Source: Phycicoccus sp. HDW14 (GTDB lineage Bacteria > Actinomycetota > Actinomycetes > Actinomycetales > Dermatophilaceae). Taken from it: a stretch of DNA of 64,000 nucleotides. The stretch is from NCBI RefSeq assembly GCF_011383005.1, contig NZ_CP049935.1, positions 868,001 to 932,000 on the forward strand. The letters run 5' to 3'. Below are positions 34,162-42,638 of the stretch, one piece after another. Made by a program: the position numbers and the translations under genes. The first letter of the stretch is position 1. Every line of letters begins with the position of its first letter. The notes beneath the pieces are model-generated. The model made no database searches. It was not told the origin of the DNA and saw nothing but the letters and a program-made list of their open reading frames with translations.

Positions 34162-34280
34162 CACGACCCCTTCGGTGCCGGCGCGTCCTGGTGCGGACCC
34201 GCCTGGTGGTGTTTGTGCAGGTCAGACGGCTTGTCGGTGCTGCCGTGCAGTCTGTTCCGCATGAGGACAGCGTACGGGCG

Positions 34281-34296
34281 TCGAACAGAGAATTCA
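34281..34296. promoter_or_regulatory. Imperfect LexA box near lexA
   Basis: TCGAACAGAGAATTCA: left half matches the actinobacterial SOS box TCGAAC-N4-GTTCGA; the right half is degenerate. It lies about 120 bp before the lexA start and probably allows autoregulation. A further TCGAAC half-site lies near 34,327. Confidence 0.6.
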
Positions 34297-34362
34297 AACA
34301 TTCTTTCGACGCGTGTCTTGTCCGGCTCGAACATCCGTGCTACAACTCGTACAGACGTTCTA

Positions 34363-34378
34363 TCGAACACCGGTTCGA
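34363..34378. promoter_or_regulatory. Perfect LexA (SOS) box
   Basis: TCGAACACCGGTTCGA is an exact actinobacterial SOS box, 32 bp before the start of the LysM division gene. It predicts strong LexA repression of that gene and induction after DNA damage. Confidence 0.9.
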
Positions 34379-34409
34379 CGGCCCCCTGGCGGCCGGGATG
34401 GAGGACATG

Positions 34410-34790
34410 ATGAGTGCGATCGCGTGGGAGCACCCCGGCAGCATCGCCCCGGCACCGCAGCGGCCCCGGCTGGTCGTCATCGCGGGCGGCGGCGAGGGTG
34501 CCGAGCCCGAGGTCGGCCTGCGTCTCACGGCGCGTGGCCGGCTCGTCCTGCTCGTCCTCGCCGCGGTGGTCCTCGCCGGGGTCCTGGGCGTGCGCGCCAC
34601 GGGAGGGGCCGGGGCCACCGAGCCCGCCCACACCATCACCGTCGGCGGTGGGCAGACCCTCTCCGAGATCGCCGCCGCCGAGCTGCCCAACCTCTCGGTC
34701 GACCAGGGCATCGTCGCCATCCAGGTCGCCAACAAGCTGAGCACCGCGCGCGTCAGCGCCGGGCAGCAGCTGGTCATCCCCCGCGGCTGA
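34410..34790 (+). CDS. LysM-domain SOS division suppressor (Rv2719c/YneA-like)
   Basis: 126 aa. Cytoplasmic N-terminus; one membrane helix GRLVLLVLAAVVLAGVLGV; extracytoplasmic LysM (HTITVGGGQTLSEIAAAELP, AIQVANKLSTARVSAGQQLV). Divergent from lexA with a perfect SOS box upstream, exactly as Rv2719c in Mycobacterium and DivS in Corynebacterium, which stop division after DNA damage. ATG 34410 has GGAGG at 5 nt; ATG 34407 is possible. Followed by two hairpins. Confidence 0.85.
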   Translation: MSAIAWEHPGSIAPAPQRPRLVVIAGGGEGAEPEVGLRLTARGRLVLLVLAAVVLAGVLGVRATGGAGATEPAHTITVGGGQTLSEIAAAELPNLSVDQGIVAIQVANKLSTARVSAGQQLVIPRG

Positions 34791-34800
34791 CCCCACACCT

Positions 34801-34827
34801 CCCGCGGCCGCGCAGGGCGGCCGCGGG
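34801..34827 (+). terminator. GC hairpin after LysM gene
   Basis: Arms 34,801-34,810 and 34,818-34,827 (CCCGCGGCCG / CGGCCGCGGG) are a perfect 10-bp stem with a 7-nt loop, 10 bp after the stop codon. No U tract, as is common in actinobacteria. Confidence 0.6.
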
Positions 34828-34865
34828 ATCACTCGTCCGAGTCCCTCGACCCGGCTCAGGACGCC

Positions 34866-34905
34866 GAAGGGCGTCGCCTCCCGTGCAGGAGAGGCGACGC
34901 CCTTC
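34866..34905 (+). terminator. Long hairpin, probable terminator
   Basis: Perfect 15-bp stem (34,866-34,880 with 34,891-34,905) and 10-nt loop, followed by CGTGCTGTC. Probably the main terminator of the LysM transcript. Confidence 0.75.
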
Positions 34906-35115
34906 GTGCTGTCACCCGGTCCGCGTGGTCGTGGGTCTCTCACGGCGGGAGAGGCGGATTCGGTGGAGCGTGACGTCCCACGGACCCCATCCGCCTCCCA
35001 CCCTCGGCCGAACGGACGAGGACGCATCCACCGACCTGCCGCAATCACCCGCTGACCGGACCGGGGAGGGCCGCGGGTCGTGCGACGCGGGGGGCACCCA
35101 CCGGAGACTTCGGGT

Positions 35116-35295
35116 ATGCAGACCCGTCGGCGCAGCACCTACCGAGCCACCCACCACCCGGTCGTCCAGTGCGGCGTCCAGGGTCGGTGGCTGTGGTCGT
35201 GTGGGTGCGGAGCCCGCGGTGTCGCGTCCTCGGGAGGGTGGCACGGAGCCTTCACGGCAGCGCTCGTCCACCAGAGCCTCAGTCCGGGGGAGTAG
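35116..35295 (+). CDS. Small Cys-rich protein (paralogue A)
   Basis: 59 aa. MQTRRRSTYRATHHPVVQCG with CGVQGRWLWSCGCGA and FTAALVHQSLSPGE. The same framework THHPxVxC - GRWxWxCGCGA - LTAALVHQ is found in the paralogue at 41,516, with Cys and Trp conserved. Purine-rich GGAG lies upstream. Unlike random high-GC frames, the two genes share residues across their whole length, which supports a real family. Function unknown; the CGCG cysteines may bind metal. Confidence 0.7.
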   Translation: MQTRRRSTYRATHHPVVQCGVQGRWLWSCGCGARGVASSGGWHGAFTAALVHQSLSPGE

Positions 35296-35298
35296 GAC

Positions 35299-35337
35299 GT
35301 GCGGCCCGGGGATACACAGAGGGTTTCCGGGCCGCAC
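35299..35337 (+). terminator. Hairpin after paralogue A
   Basis: Perfect 11-bp stem (35,299-35,309 with 35,327-35,337), 17-nt loop, directly after the stop codon of the small gene. Confidence 0.7.
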
Positions 35338-35623
35338 TCCTCGTCGGGACCGCTTCGGCGGGACTGACGAGGGGCCCGTCGGCGCGGGATCGCTGCCGGC
35401 AGGGAGGTATGTGATCCCGCGTCGCTCGGGTTCGCAGGCCCGCCCCCACCCGTGGCTCTCCGACCGCGGCGGGTGGGGGCGGCCCCACCTCCGGCTCCCC
35501 TGCCACCACCCACCACCCACGAACCACCGCACCCGTCGCCCGACGTCCCGGGTCCGGGAACAGTTCCGCATGCCTCCGCGTTTTGGAATGATGTAATCAC
35601 GTAATACCTGCAAGGAGGACATC
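35338..35623. other. Non-coding stretch with GC hairpins and promoter of next gene
   Basis: Two more inverted repeats: 9 bp (35,383-35,391 with 35,413-35,421) and 13 bp (35,440-35,452 with 35,470-35,482). Just before the ribosome-binding site GGAGG of the next gene is an A/T-rich element around 35,585-35,610, with GTAAT repeated 10 bp apart (GATGTAATCACGTAATACC), which looks like a regulator site or promoter. No gene is seen. Confidence 0.5.
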
Positions 35624-36289
35624 ATGCGAATCCCATCCTTCACCCCTGGTTCACCCGACGCCGGACCCCGCCGCGGCCCCCGTGGTGCCGGCTTCGGCCC
35701 CCACCGCGGCCCGCGGGTGCGTCCCGGCCCCGGCGGCGGTCCCGGCGGCCGCCGCGGTCGCGGCCCCGGTCGTCCCGGCGGCTGGCAGCAGGGCGACCTG
35801 CCCGACGCCGACGACGCCGCGCAGTGGTTCGCCGGCCGGCTGCCCGACGGGTGGTTCGACGACGTCGACGTCACCGTCGACCGCGAGGAGATCACCGTGA
35901 TCGGCTCCCTCAGCGGGGTCGAGCCCGGCACCGAGGCCGCCGAGGCCGAGGGCCGCATCGGCCGCTTCCGCGCCGAGACCCGCGAGCAGCGGATGGTCGT
36001 CGCCGACGAGGCGCAGGCCCGCTACGGCCGCACCGTCTCGTGGGGCGCCCGCGTCGGGGAGACGACCGCCCTGTTCACCCACCTCGCCGTCCCGGTGATG
36101 ACCCGCCTGCGCCAGCCCGAGCGCACCGTCCTCGACACCCTCGTCGACGCCGGTGTCGCCCGCTCCCGCAGCGACGCCCTCGGCTGGTGCGTCCGGCTCG
36201 TCGGCGACCACGCCGAGGCCTGGCTGGGCGAGCTGCGCGAGGCGATGACCGAGGTCGACAAGGTGCGCGCCAAGGGTCCCGAGCTCTGA
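35624..36289 (+). CDS. Conserved actinobacterial protein, Gly/Arg-rich N-terminus
   Basis: 221 aa. Residues 1-55 are low complexity (Gly, Arg, Pro), like nucleic-acid binding RGG segments. The middle (WFAGRLPDGWFDDVDVTVDR, EITVIGSLSGVEPG) is alpha/beta. The end VLDTLVDAGVARSRSDALGW resembles a ribbon-helix-helix. I do not recognise a named family. ATG follows AAGGAGG. A regulator that controls the GTAAT repeats upstream of its own gene is possible. Confidence 0.7.
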   Translation: MRIPSFTPGSPDAGPRRGPRGAGFGPHRGPRVRPGPGGGPGGRRGRGPGRPGGWQQGDLPDADDAAQWFAGRLPDGWFDDVDVTVDREEITVIGSLSGVEPGTEAAEAEGRIGRFRAETREQRMVVADEAQARYGRTVSWGARVGETTALFTHLAVPVMTRLRQPERTVLDTLVDAGVARSRSDALGWCVRLVGDHAEAWLGELREAMTEVDKVRAKGPEL

Positions 36290-36311
36290 GCCGCACGTCC
36301 CACGAACGCAC

Positions 36312-36344
36312 GGGGGCCGGGTCGCCACAACGCACCCGGCCCCC
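36312..36344. terminator. Bidirectional terminator
   Basis: GGGGGCCGGGT (36,312-36,322) pairs perfectly with ACCCGGCCCCC (36,334-36,344), extended by a CAC/GTG pair with one bulge. It sits between two convergent genes and can serve both. Confidence 0.75.
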
Positions 36345-36367
36345 GGTGCGTGTCGGACGGGCGTGTG

Positions 36368-36955
36368 TCAGCCCAACGTCCGGCGCATCACCAAGCGGGG
36401 CATCTTGCTGGCGAGGGCGTCGGTCCGGCCGATGACCTCGAACCCCGCCTTCTCGAACATCGAGCGGGTGCCGACGAAGGCCATCGTCAGGTCCATCCGC
36501 TTCGCGCCCGGGTCGACCGGGTAGGCCTCGACAGCCGGTGCACCGCGCGACGCGGCGTACTCGACGGCCCCCTCGATGAGGTGCCCGGTGACGCCCTTCC
36601 TCCGGTGGCCGCCCCGGACCACGACGCAGATGATGCTCCAGACCGGGACGTCGTCGACCGGACGGATCTTCGTGCTGTGCACCAGCCGCGGGATGTCGGA
36701 GCGCGCGCCGATGTTGCACCAGCCGACCGGTGTGCCGTCGAGGTAGGTGACGACCCCGGGTGGGTCCTGGCGTCCGCACAGCTGACGCGCGGCCTCCTCG
36801 CGGCTGCCCTGGCCGAGCTCCTCGATGTCCTGGGCGCGCAGCCGGTGCGAGAGGCACCAGCAGTGCGTCTCCCGGCGGTTGGGGTTGATGACGTCGGCGA
36901 AGTGCTCGAACCGGTCGGGCGTGACGGGATGGGACTCCCACTGCGGCGTGGCCAT
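36368..36955 (-). CDS. GNAT acetyltransferase
   Basis: 195 aa. ATG 36955. GNAT pattern: an acetyl-CoA region in ICVVVRGGHRRKGVTGHLIE (RRKGVTG) and FVGTRSMFEKAGFEVIGRTD at the end. N-terminal HCWCLSHRLRAQDIEELGQG is typical of a subgroup of actinobacterial GNATs. Substrate unknown. Divergent from the TetR gene. Confidence 0.85.
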   Translation of the reverse strand: MATPQWESHPVTPDRFEHFADVINPNRRETHCWCLSHRLRAQDIEELGQGSREEAARQLCGRQDPPGVVTYLDGTPVGWCNIGARSDIPRLVHSTKIRPVDDVPVWSIICVVVRGGHRRKGVTGHLIEGAVEYAASRGAPAVEAYPVDPGAKRMDLTMAFVGTRSMFEKAGFEVIGRTDALASKMPRLVMRRTLG

Positions 36956-37000
36956 GACCCATGCAAGCACGCGACACCGTCAGGGCGTGATGGACAGAGA

Positions 37001-37016
37001 CTGAACAGATGTTTAG
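37001..37016. promoter_or_regulatory. Putative TetR operator
   Basis: CTGAACAGATGTTTAG is a near-perfect dyad (CTxAACA/TGTTxAG, one mismatch), 10 bp upstream of the TetR start. TGAACA recurs 20 bp later at 37,022, spanning the promoter and start. This arrangement would give autoregulation of tetR and the exporter. Confidence 0.6.
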
Positions 37017-37026
37017 TATATTGAAC

Positions 37027-37690
37027 ATGCGTACAGCGCACCCACCGACGGACCCGGACCGCACCGCTCGCGCGACCATCCGGGACACCGCCCTCCGGCT
37101 CTTCGCCGAGCGGGGTCCCGACGCCGTCACCGTCCGCGAGATCGCGGCCGCGGCCGGTGTGTCACCGGCCCTCGTGCTGCACCACTACGGCAGCAAGGGC
37201 GGGTTGCGGGCGGCCGTCGACGAGCACGCGGCGGGGGTCTTCGACGCGATGCTCGCGCAGCTCGGGGAGCCCGGTGCGGCCGAGGCCCTGACCGGCGAAG
37301 GCACGGCCTCCCTCGCCGAGGTGTTCGCCGCGGGGTTGCCCCCCGGTTCCCCCTGCCCGCCTACCTCCGCCGGTTGCTGCTCTCGGGAGACCCGGCTGGC
37401 ACGGCCCTCGTCGCCCGCTGGCACGCGATGACGCTCGCCGTGCTCGAGGGGCTCGAGGCCGCCGGGGTGGCCCGCCCCGCCCCCGACCGACGCGTGCGCG
37501 CGGCCTTCCTGCTCGCCAACGACCTCGCGGTGCTGCTCCTCGCCCCCCAGCTGGAGGCGGTGCTCGGCGAGGACGTGCTGAGCGCGGACGGCATGGCCCG
37601 GTGGGCGGCCGAGGGCATCGACGTCTACGCCCATGGGGCCTTCGTGGGCCCGGCCGACACCAGCACCAACACGACAGGAGGAGAGCGGCG

Positions 37691-37694
<4 letters not shown>
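37027..37694 (+). CDS. TetR-family regulator (one frame lesion)
   Basis: About 222 aa after repair. HTH: ARATIRDTALRLFAERGPDA, VTVREIAAAAGVSPALVLHH, YGSKGGLRAAVDEH. The frame changes at CCCCC 37,349-37,353 (one more C restores PLPAYLRRLLLSGDPAGTA). The ligand-binding half has WHAMTLAVLEGLEAAGVARP and AFLLANDLAVLLLAPQLEA. ATG 37027; stop overlaps the ABC ATPase start as ATGA, so it controls the exporter in its own operon. Confidence 0.8.
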
Positions 37695-38619
<925 letters not shown>

Positions 38620-38623
<4 letters not shown>

Positions 38624-40194
38624 CCGGCCTCGGTGCCGCGCTCGGCATCCAGTGGCGCACGCGGCGGCGGCTGGCGGGCCTCTGGCTGGTCGCCCTCGTC
38701 GGCAGCCTGTGGGCCACGGCGACCTCGGTCGCCGGTCTGTACGACAGCCCGGCGAAGGTGGCCACCTACTCGGGCGCCGTCGCCACCGACGCGCTGGTCG
38801 CCATCAACGGGCGGGTCGCCGGCATCGACACCCTGGGCGGCATCGTGCAGGACGAGTTCGCCTTCGTCGCCGCCGTCCTCCTCCCGCTCTGCGGCATCGC
38901 CCTCGTCGCCGGGAGCACCCGTCGGGAGGAGGAGTCGGGGCGCCTCGAGCAGCTGCTCGCCGGGCGGATGGACCGCCGGGCGCCCCTCGTCGCCTCCCTC
39001 CTCGGTGTCCTCGCGGTGGTGGCCCTGGTGGTGGCCGGGGGTGTGGGCGCCCTCGTCTCGTCGGGCCTTCCGGTAGCTGGCTCACTCCTCTACGTGGCGG
39101 CGCTCGGTGGGTTGATGCTGCTCTTCGCGGCCCTGGCCGCGGTCCTCGGCCAGGTCGTCCTCCACGCCCGCGGCGTGTACGCCGGCTCGTTGGCCGTGCT
39201 GGGGCTCGCGTACGTCGTGCGCGGCGTGGGTGACGTGGAGGGATGGTGGCTGGCCTGGCTCTCGCCGCTCACCTGGGTGGAGCGGGCCGAACCCTTCGCA
39301 GGACAGCGCTGGTGGGTCCTCGCGGTGCCGCTCGCCGGCGCGGCCCTGCTCGCCGGGGCGGCCGTCGTGCTCGCCGGTCGCCGCGACCTCGGCAGCGCCC
39401 GGTGGCGTGCCGGAGCCGGCCCGGGACGGGCAGGCGCGCTGCTGCGTCACCCGGTGGGCCTGGCGCTCGTCGTGCACCGGGGCTCGCTCGCCGGATGGCT
39501 CACGGGTGCGGTCGTCCTCGCGGCGGTCATGGGCTCGCTGGCGCAGGAGGTCGTGGCCGCGATCGAGGGCAACCCCGCGCTCAGCGGCTACCTCGCCATC
39601 TCCGGGGGCGACCCGGCCGACGGGTTCCTCGCGGTCGTCGTCCTCTTCCTGACCGTCGTGGCGGTCGGCTACGTGGTGCAGGCGGTCGGCACCCTGCGCC
39701 GCGAGGAGACCGAGGGCCGTCTCGAGCCCCAGCTGGCCGGAACGACCTCGCGGTGGCGCTGGCTGGGGGCCCAGCTCGTCGTCGTCGGTGGCGGGCTGGT
39801 CGCCGTCCTCGGCGCCTCCTCGCTGGTCCTGGGCCTGACCACGGCCCGGTCCACCGGCGAGGAGTCCTACCTGTGGTCGCTGCCCGCCGCCGGCCTGGCC
39901 TTCGTGCCGGCCGTGCTCGTCGTCCTCGGTGCGGCGCTCGCGCTCTTCGGGGTGGCGCCACGGGCCTACCCGCTCGCCTGGGTGGTCGTCGGGCTCGTCG
40001 CGTTCGTCGCGCTCCTCGGCACGGGCCTGCAGCTGCCCGGATGGGTCCTCGACCTCTCCCCGACGACGCACGTGGGCACCCCGCCCGACGGGGCGGTCGC
40101 CCGCCCGGCGCTCCTCGTGCTGACCCTCGTCGCGGCCGCGCTGGCCGGCACCGGGTTCGCGGGCTTCCGGCGCCGGCTCGTCCCGCGCGGCTGA
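38620..40194 (+). CDS. ABC exporter permease (polyketide-antibiotic-type)
   Basis: 524 aa from GTG 38620. About 12 hydrophobic helices in two similar halves (e.g. EFAFVAAVLLPLCGIALVAG; VVVLFLTVVAVGYVVQAVGT) each followed by RREEESGRLEQLLAGR and RREETEGRLEPQLAGT. The repeated motif and length are typical of the polyketide antibiotic transporter permease family. Probably exports a toxic or antibiotic-like compound under TetR control. Confidence 0.9.
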
Positions 40195-40214
40195 GCGCGC
40201 CGTAAGGTCGCCGG

Positions 40215-41066
40215 GTGCGCGTCGTCAGCCTCATTCCCTCCGCCACCGAGATCCTCTTCGCCGTCGGTGCGGCGGACGACGTCGTCGGCGTGACCTTCGA
40301 GTGCGACCACCCGGCCGAGGCCCGCACGCGCACCGTCGTCTCCAACACGACCCTCCCCGAGGGGCTCTCCCCGCGCGAGATCGACGAGGCCGTCGCTGCT
40401 GCGGTCGCCCGCGGTGAGGACCTCTACCGGCTCGACGCCGGCGCGCTGTCCGGGCTCGACGCCGACCTCGTCGTCACCCAGGACCTCTGCGCCGTCTGTG
40501 CCCTCGACGTCTCGACGGTCGATGCCGCGCTGGCCCATCTGGGCTGCACGGCCGAGGTGCTCACGGTCGACCCGCACACGCTCGAGGAGGTGCTGGCGTC
40601 CATCGTCACGATCGGGGCGGCGGTCGGCCGCGCCGAGGAGGCGGCGGCCGTCGTCACGTCACTGCGTGAGCGGCTCGCGCAGGTCGCGGCGCGCGTGGCG
40701 GGGCGTCCTCGACCGCGCGTCGTCGTGCTCGAGTGGACCGACCCGCCGTACGCGCCCGGGCACTGGGTGCCGGAGCTCGTCGAGCGGGCCGGGGGAGAGT
40801 CGGTGCTGGGCACGGTCGGTGCCCGCTCGCACCGCATCGGGTGGGGCGAGGTGGCGGCGGCGCGACCGGACGTCGTGGTCGTCGCGCCGTGCGGTTACGA
40901 CCGGGCTGCGGCGCAGGTCCAGGCCGACGCGCTCGTCGCGCAGGGCTGCCTGCCGGCGGGGGCGGTCGTCCACGCGGTGGACGCCGACGGTGAGTGGGCC
41001 CGGCCCGGGCCCCGCCTGGTCGACGGGGTGGAGGAGCTGGCTCGGCTCCTGCACCCGACGACCTGA
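40215..41066 (+). CDS. Cobalamin-binding-like protein (BtuF family, no signal peptide)
   Basis: 283 aa. VVSLIPSATEILFAVGAADD, CDHPAEARTRTVVSNTTLP, LDADLVVTQDLCAVCALDVS, VLEWTDPPYAPGHWVPELVE, ARPDVVVVAPCGYDRAAAQV: the periplasmic-binding PF01497 fold of B12/iron ligand proteins. No signal peptide or lipobox is present, so a cytosolic role, perhaps holding or sensing corrinoid, is likely. The nearby B12-dependent NrdJ gives context but is not in the same operon. Confidence 0.85.
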   Translation: MRVVSLIPSATEILFAVGAADDVVGVTFECDHPAEARTRTVVSNTTLPEGLSPREIDEAVAAAVARGEDLYRLDAGALSGLDADLVVTQDLCAVCALDVSTVDAALAHLGCTAEVLTVDPHTLEEVLASIVTIGAAVGRAEEAAAVVTSLRERLAQVAARVAGRPRPRVVVLEWTDPPYAPGHWVPELVERAGGESVLGTVGARSHRIGWGEVAAARPDVVVVAPCGYDRAAAQVQADALVAQGCLPAGAVVHAVDADGEWARPGPRLVDGVEELARLLHPTT

Positions 41067-41094
41067 CGGGACCCGCGGCGCGGGCCCGACCCGA

Positions 41095-41271
41095 TCAGCC
41101 GTGACGGCGGCCCTGGCCGTCGTGGTGCTGCGTCAGCGGCAGGCGCGAGAGAGCGCTGACGCCGACCCGGATCAGGTCGACCAGTGGTGACGGGGCGTGC
41201 TCGCCGTCGTGGCGCGGCGATGCCGAGCTCACGGTGTAGCGACCCAGCGGCCCCTCGAGGTGATATCCCAT
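41095..41271 (-). CDS. Small hypothetical protein
   Basis: 58 aa, start MGYHLEGPLGRYTVSSASPR and end LTQHHDGQGRRHG. GGGAGG lies 9 nt upstream of the ATG. It has no transmembrane helix and no recognised family. Convergent with the cobalamin-binding gene. Confidence 0.45.
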   Translation of the reverse strand: MGYHLEGPLGRYTVSSASPRHDGEHAPSPLVDLIRVGVSALSRLPLTQHHDGQGRRHG

Positions 41272-41515
41272 GACGCTGTCCTCCCAGAAGCGTGTCCCCT
41301 GCTTCGGTATGACGTTCTCCACGATGACACCAAGGGAAGGTAAAGCCACTACTGATTCCGTAGGTGGGGGTGTTCGGGGGACCCGGGATGGCCGAACGGC
41401 TGATGCGGGCCCACGAGCGCTCCACGCGTGAGGAATGGACCGGGCGTCCGGCGACGTCGCGCACGACCGCACGTCCTGCGGTATCAGAAGGCCCGGCCCG
41501 GTCCTCTTCCTGCCC

Positions 41516-41701
41516 ATGAGGACCATCCGCCGGCGGACCGCCCGCCGCACCCACCACCCGGCCGTGACGTGCGACGTCCTCGGCCGGTGGCACTGGGAGT
41601 GCGGCTGCGGGGCCGGCGCGCGCGGCGGGTCGGCCGCCACCGACTGGCACTGGATGCTCACGGCGGCCCTGGTCCACCAGGCCGCCTGCCCGGGGGAGTG
41701 A
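41516..41701 (+). CDS. Small Cys-rich protein (paralogue B)
   Basis: 61 aa. MRTIRRRTARRTHHPAVTCD, DVLGRWHWECGCGAGA, WMLTAALVHQAACPGE: same framework as paralogue A at 35,116 (basic start, THHP, GRWxWxCGCGA, LTAALVHQ, PGE end). A long hairpin follows the stop codon. A GGCCGAACGG element lies about 120 bp upstream of both paralogues. Function unknown. Confidence 0.7.
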   Translation: MRTIRRRTARRTHHPAVTCDVLGRWHWECGCGAGARGGSAATDWHWMLTAALVHQAACPGE

Positions 41702-41705
41702 GACG

Positions 41706-41744
41706 CCCCGGCGCCGGGAGAGGAGCATCTCCCCGGCGCCGGGA
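41706..41744 (+). terminator. Hairpin after paralogue B
   Basis: CCCGGCGCCGGGAGA and TCTCCCCGGCGCCGGG pair over about 15 bp with a single bulge and a 6-nt loop, directly after the stop codon. Confidence 0.75.
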
Positions 41745-41961
41745 GGGCTCGCCGACCGTCACCAGATGTGGTGGGGCTCTCCAGAGCTCCAGACCCCAGA
41801 TCTGGTGCCACACCCGTCACATCCGTCCCACCAATGGTGTTGCGACACGCCGACGCGGCCCCGGCGTGACGGGCCTGCACCCCCTCTGACCTGCGCAAAC
41901 AGCCGAACGGACGATCTTTTGCCGCGCCTTCTTGCGTCGCAGGTCACACAGCATGCATGAT
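41745..41961. other. Non-coding stretch with inverted repeats before nrdR
   Basis: Contains ACCAGAT/ATCTGGT (41,761-41,767 and 41,800-41,806) and GACCTGCG/CGCAGGTC (41,888-41,895 and 41,938-41,945). A GCCGAACGGA motif lies near 41,902. I see no gene; part of this may be the 5' leader or upstream control region of nrdR. Confidence 0.4.
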
Positions 41962-42012
41962 GAGCACAACATCTAGTGGTTACACCGCTGTAGTTCGTCC
42001 ACATCTTGTGCA
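41962..42012 (+). promoter_or_regulatory. Tandem NrdR boxes
   Basis: CACAACATCTAGTGGT (41,965-41,980) and TCCACATCTTGTGCAC share CATCTWGTG at 41,970 and 42,002, exactly 32 bp apart. Known NrdR boxes occur in pairs spaced about three helical turns. This predicts NrdR autoregulation and control of nrdJ. Confidence 0.75.
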
Positions 42013-42069
42013 CACGAAATGGCAGTCATCCACAGGTTGTTCACACCTGAGTCCACCGTTTCGTCCACA
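41995..42069 (+). promoter_or_regulatory. Cluster of five DnaA-box-like 9-mers
   Basis: TCGTCCACA (41,995), TTGTGCACA (42,006), TCATCCACA (42,026), TTGTTCACA (42,037) and TCGTCCACA (42,061), all on the plus strand. Each has one mismatch to TTGTCCACA or TTATCCACA, with start spacings of 11, 20, 11 and 24 bp. DnaA controls nrd genes in E. coli; here the same link is inferred. Confidence 0.5.
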
Positions 42070-42086
42070 GGAGAGGGGCCGAGAGC

Positions 42087-42584
42087 ATGCACTGCCCGTT
42101 CTGCCGGCACACCGACTCCCGGGTCATGGACTCCCGCACGACCGACGACGGCTCGTCCATCCGGCGCCGTCGCCAGTGCCCGGAGTGCGGCCGCCGGTTC
42201 ACCACCGTCGAGACCGCGAGCCTGAGCGTCGTCAAGCGCTCCGGCGCCACCGAGCCGTTCAGCCGGGCCAAGGTGCTCGTCGGCGTCCGCAAGGCCTGCC
42301 AGGGCCGCCCGGTCACCGAGGACGACCTCGCGATCCTCGCCCAGAAGGTCGAGGAGACCATCCGCAGCGCGGGTTCCGCAGAGATCGACGCGCACGAGGT
42401 CGGCCTGGCCGTCCTCGAGCCGCTGCGCGAGCTCGACGAGGTCGCGTACCTGCGGTTCGCGAGCGTGTACCAGGCCTTCGACTCCCTCGAGGACTTCGAG
42501 TCGGCCATCACCCTCCTGCGCGCCGAACGTGAGGCGACCGCGGAGGAGCCGCAGGCCACCGCGCCTGTCGGACCCCAGCAGTAG
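42087..42584 (+). CDS. nrdR: NrdR transcriptional repressor
   Basis: 165 aa. Zinc ribbon [17 protein letters not shown] and [12 protein letters not shown], followed by an ATP-cone ([40 protein letters not shown]). The repressor senses dATP/ATP and shuts ribonucleotide reductase genes. Two NrdR boxes lie upstream; nrdJ follows after 54 bp in the same direction. Confidence 0.97.
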   Translation: MHCPFCRHTDSRVMDSRTTDDGSSIRRRRQCPECGRRFTTVETASLSVVKRSGATEPFSRAKVLVGVRKACQGRPVTEDDLAILAQKVEETIRSAGSAEIDAHEVGLAVLEPLRELDEVAYLRFASVYQAFDSLEDFESAITLLRAEREATAEEPQATAPVGPQQ

Positions 42585-42638
42585 AACAGACCCACAGGTC
42601 ACCACCGCCTCCACGGGGGCAGAAGGAAGGGAAACGGC

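Noticed and set aside
41745..41961. Adenosylcobalamin riboswitch before nrdR-nrdJ
   Set aside because: A B12-dependent enzyme would justify one, but no convincing B12 box or conserved core could be found; NrdR boxes explain regulation better.
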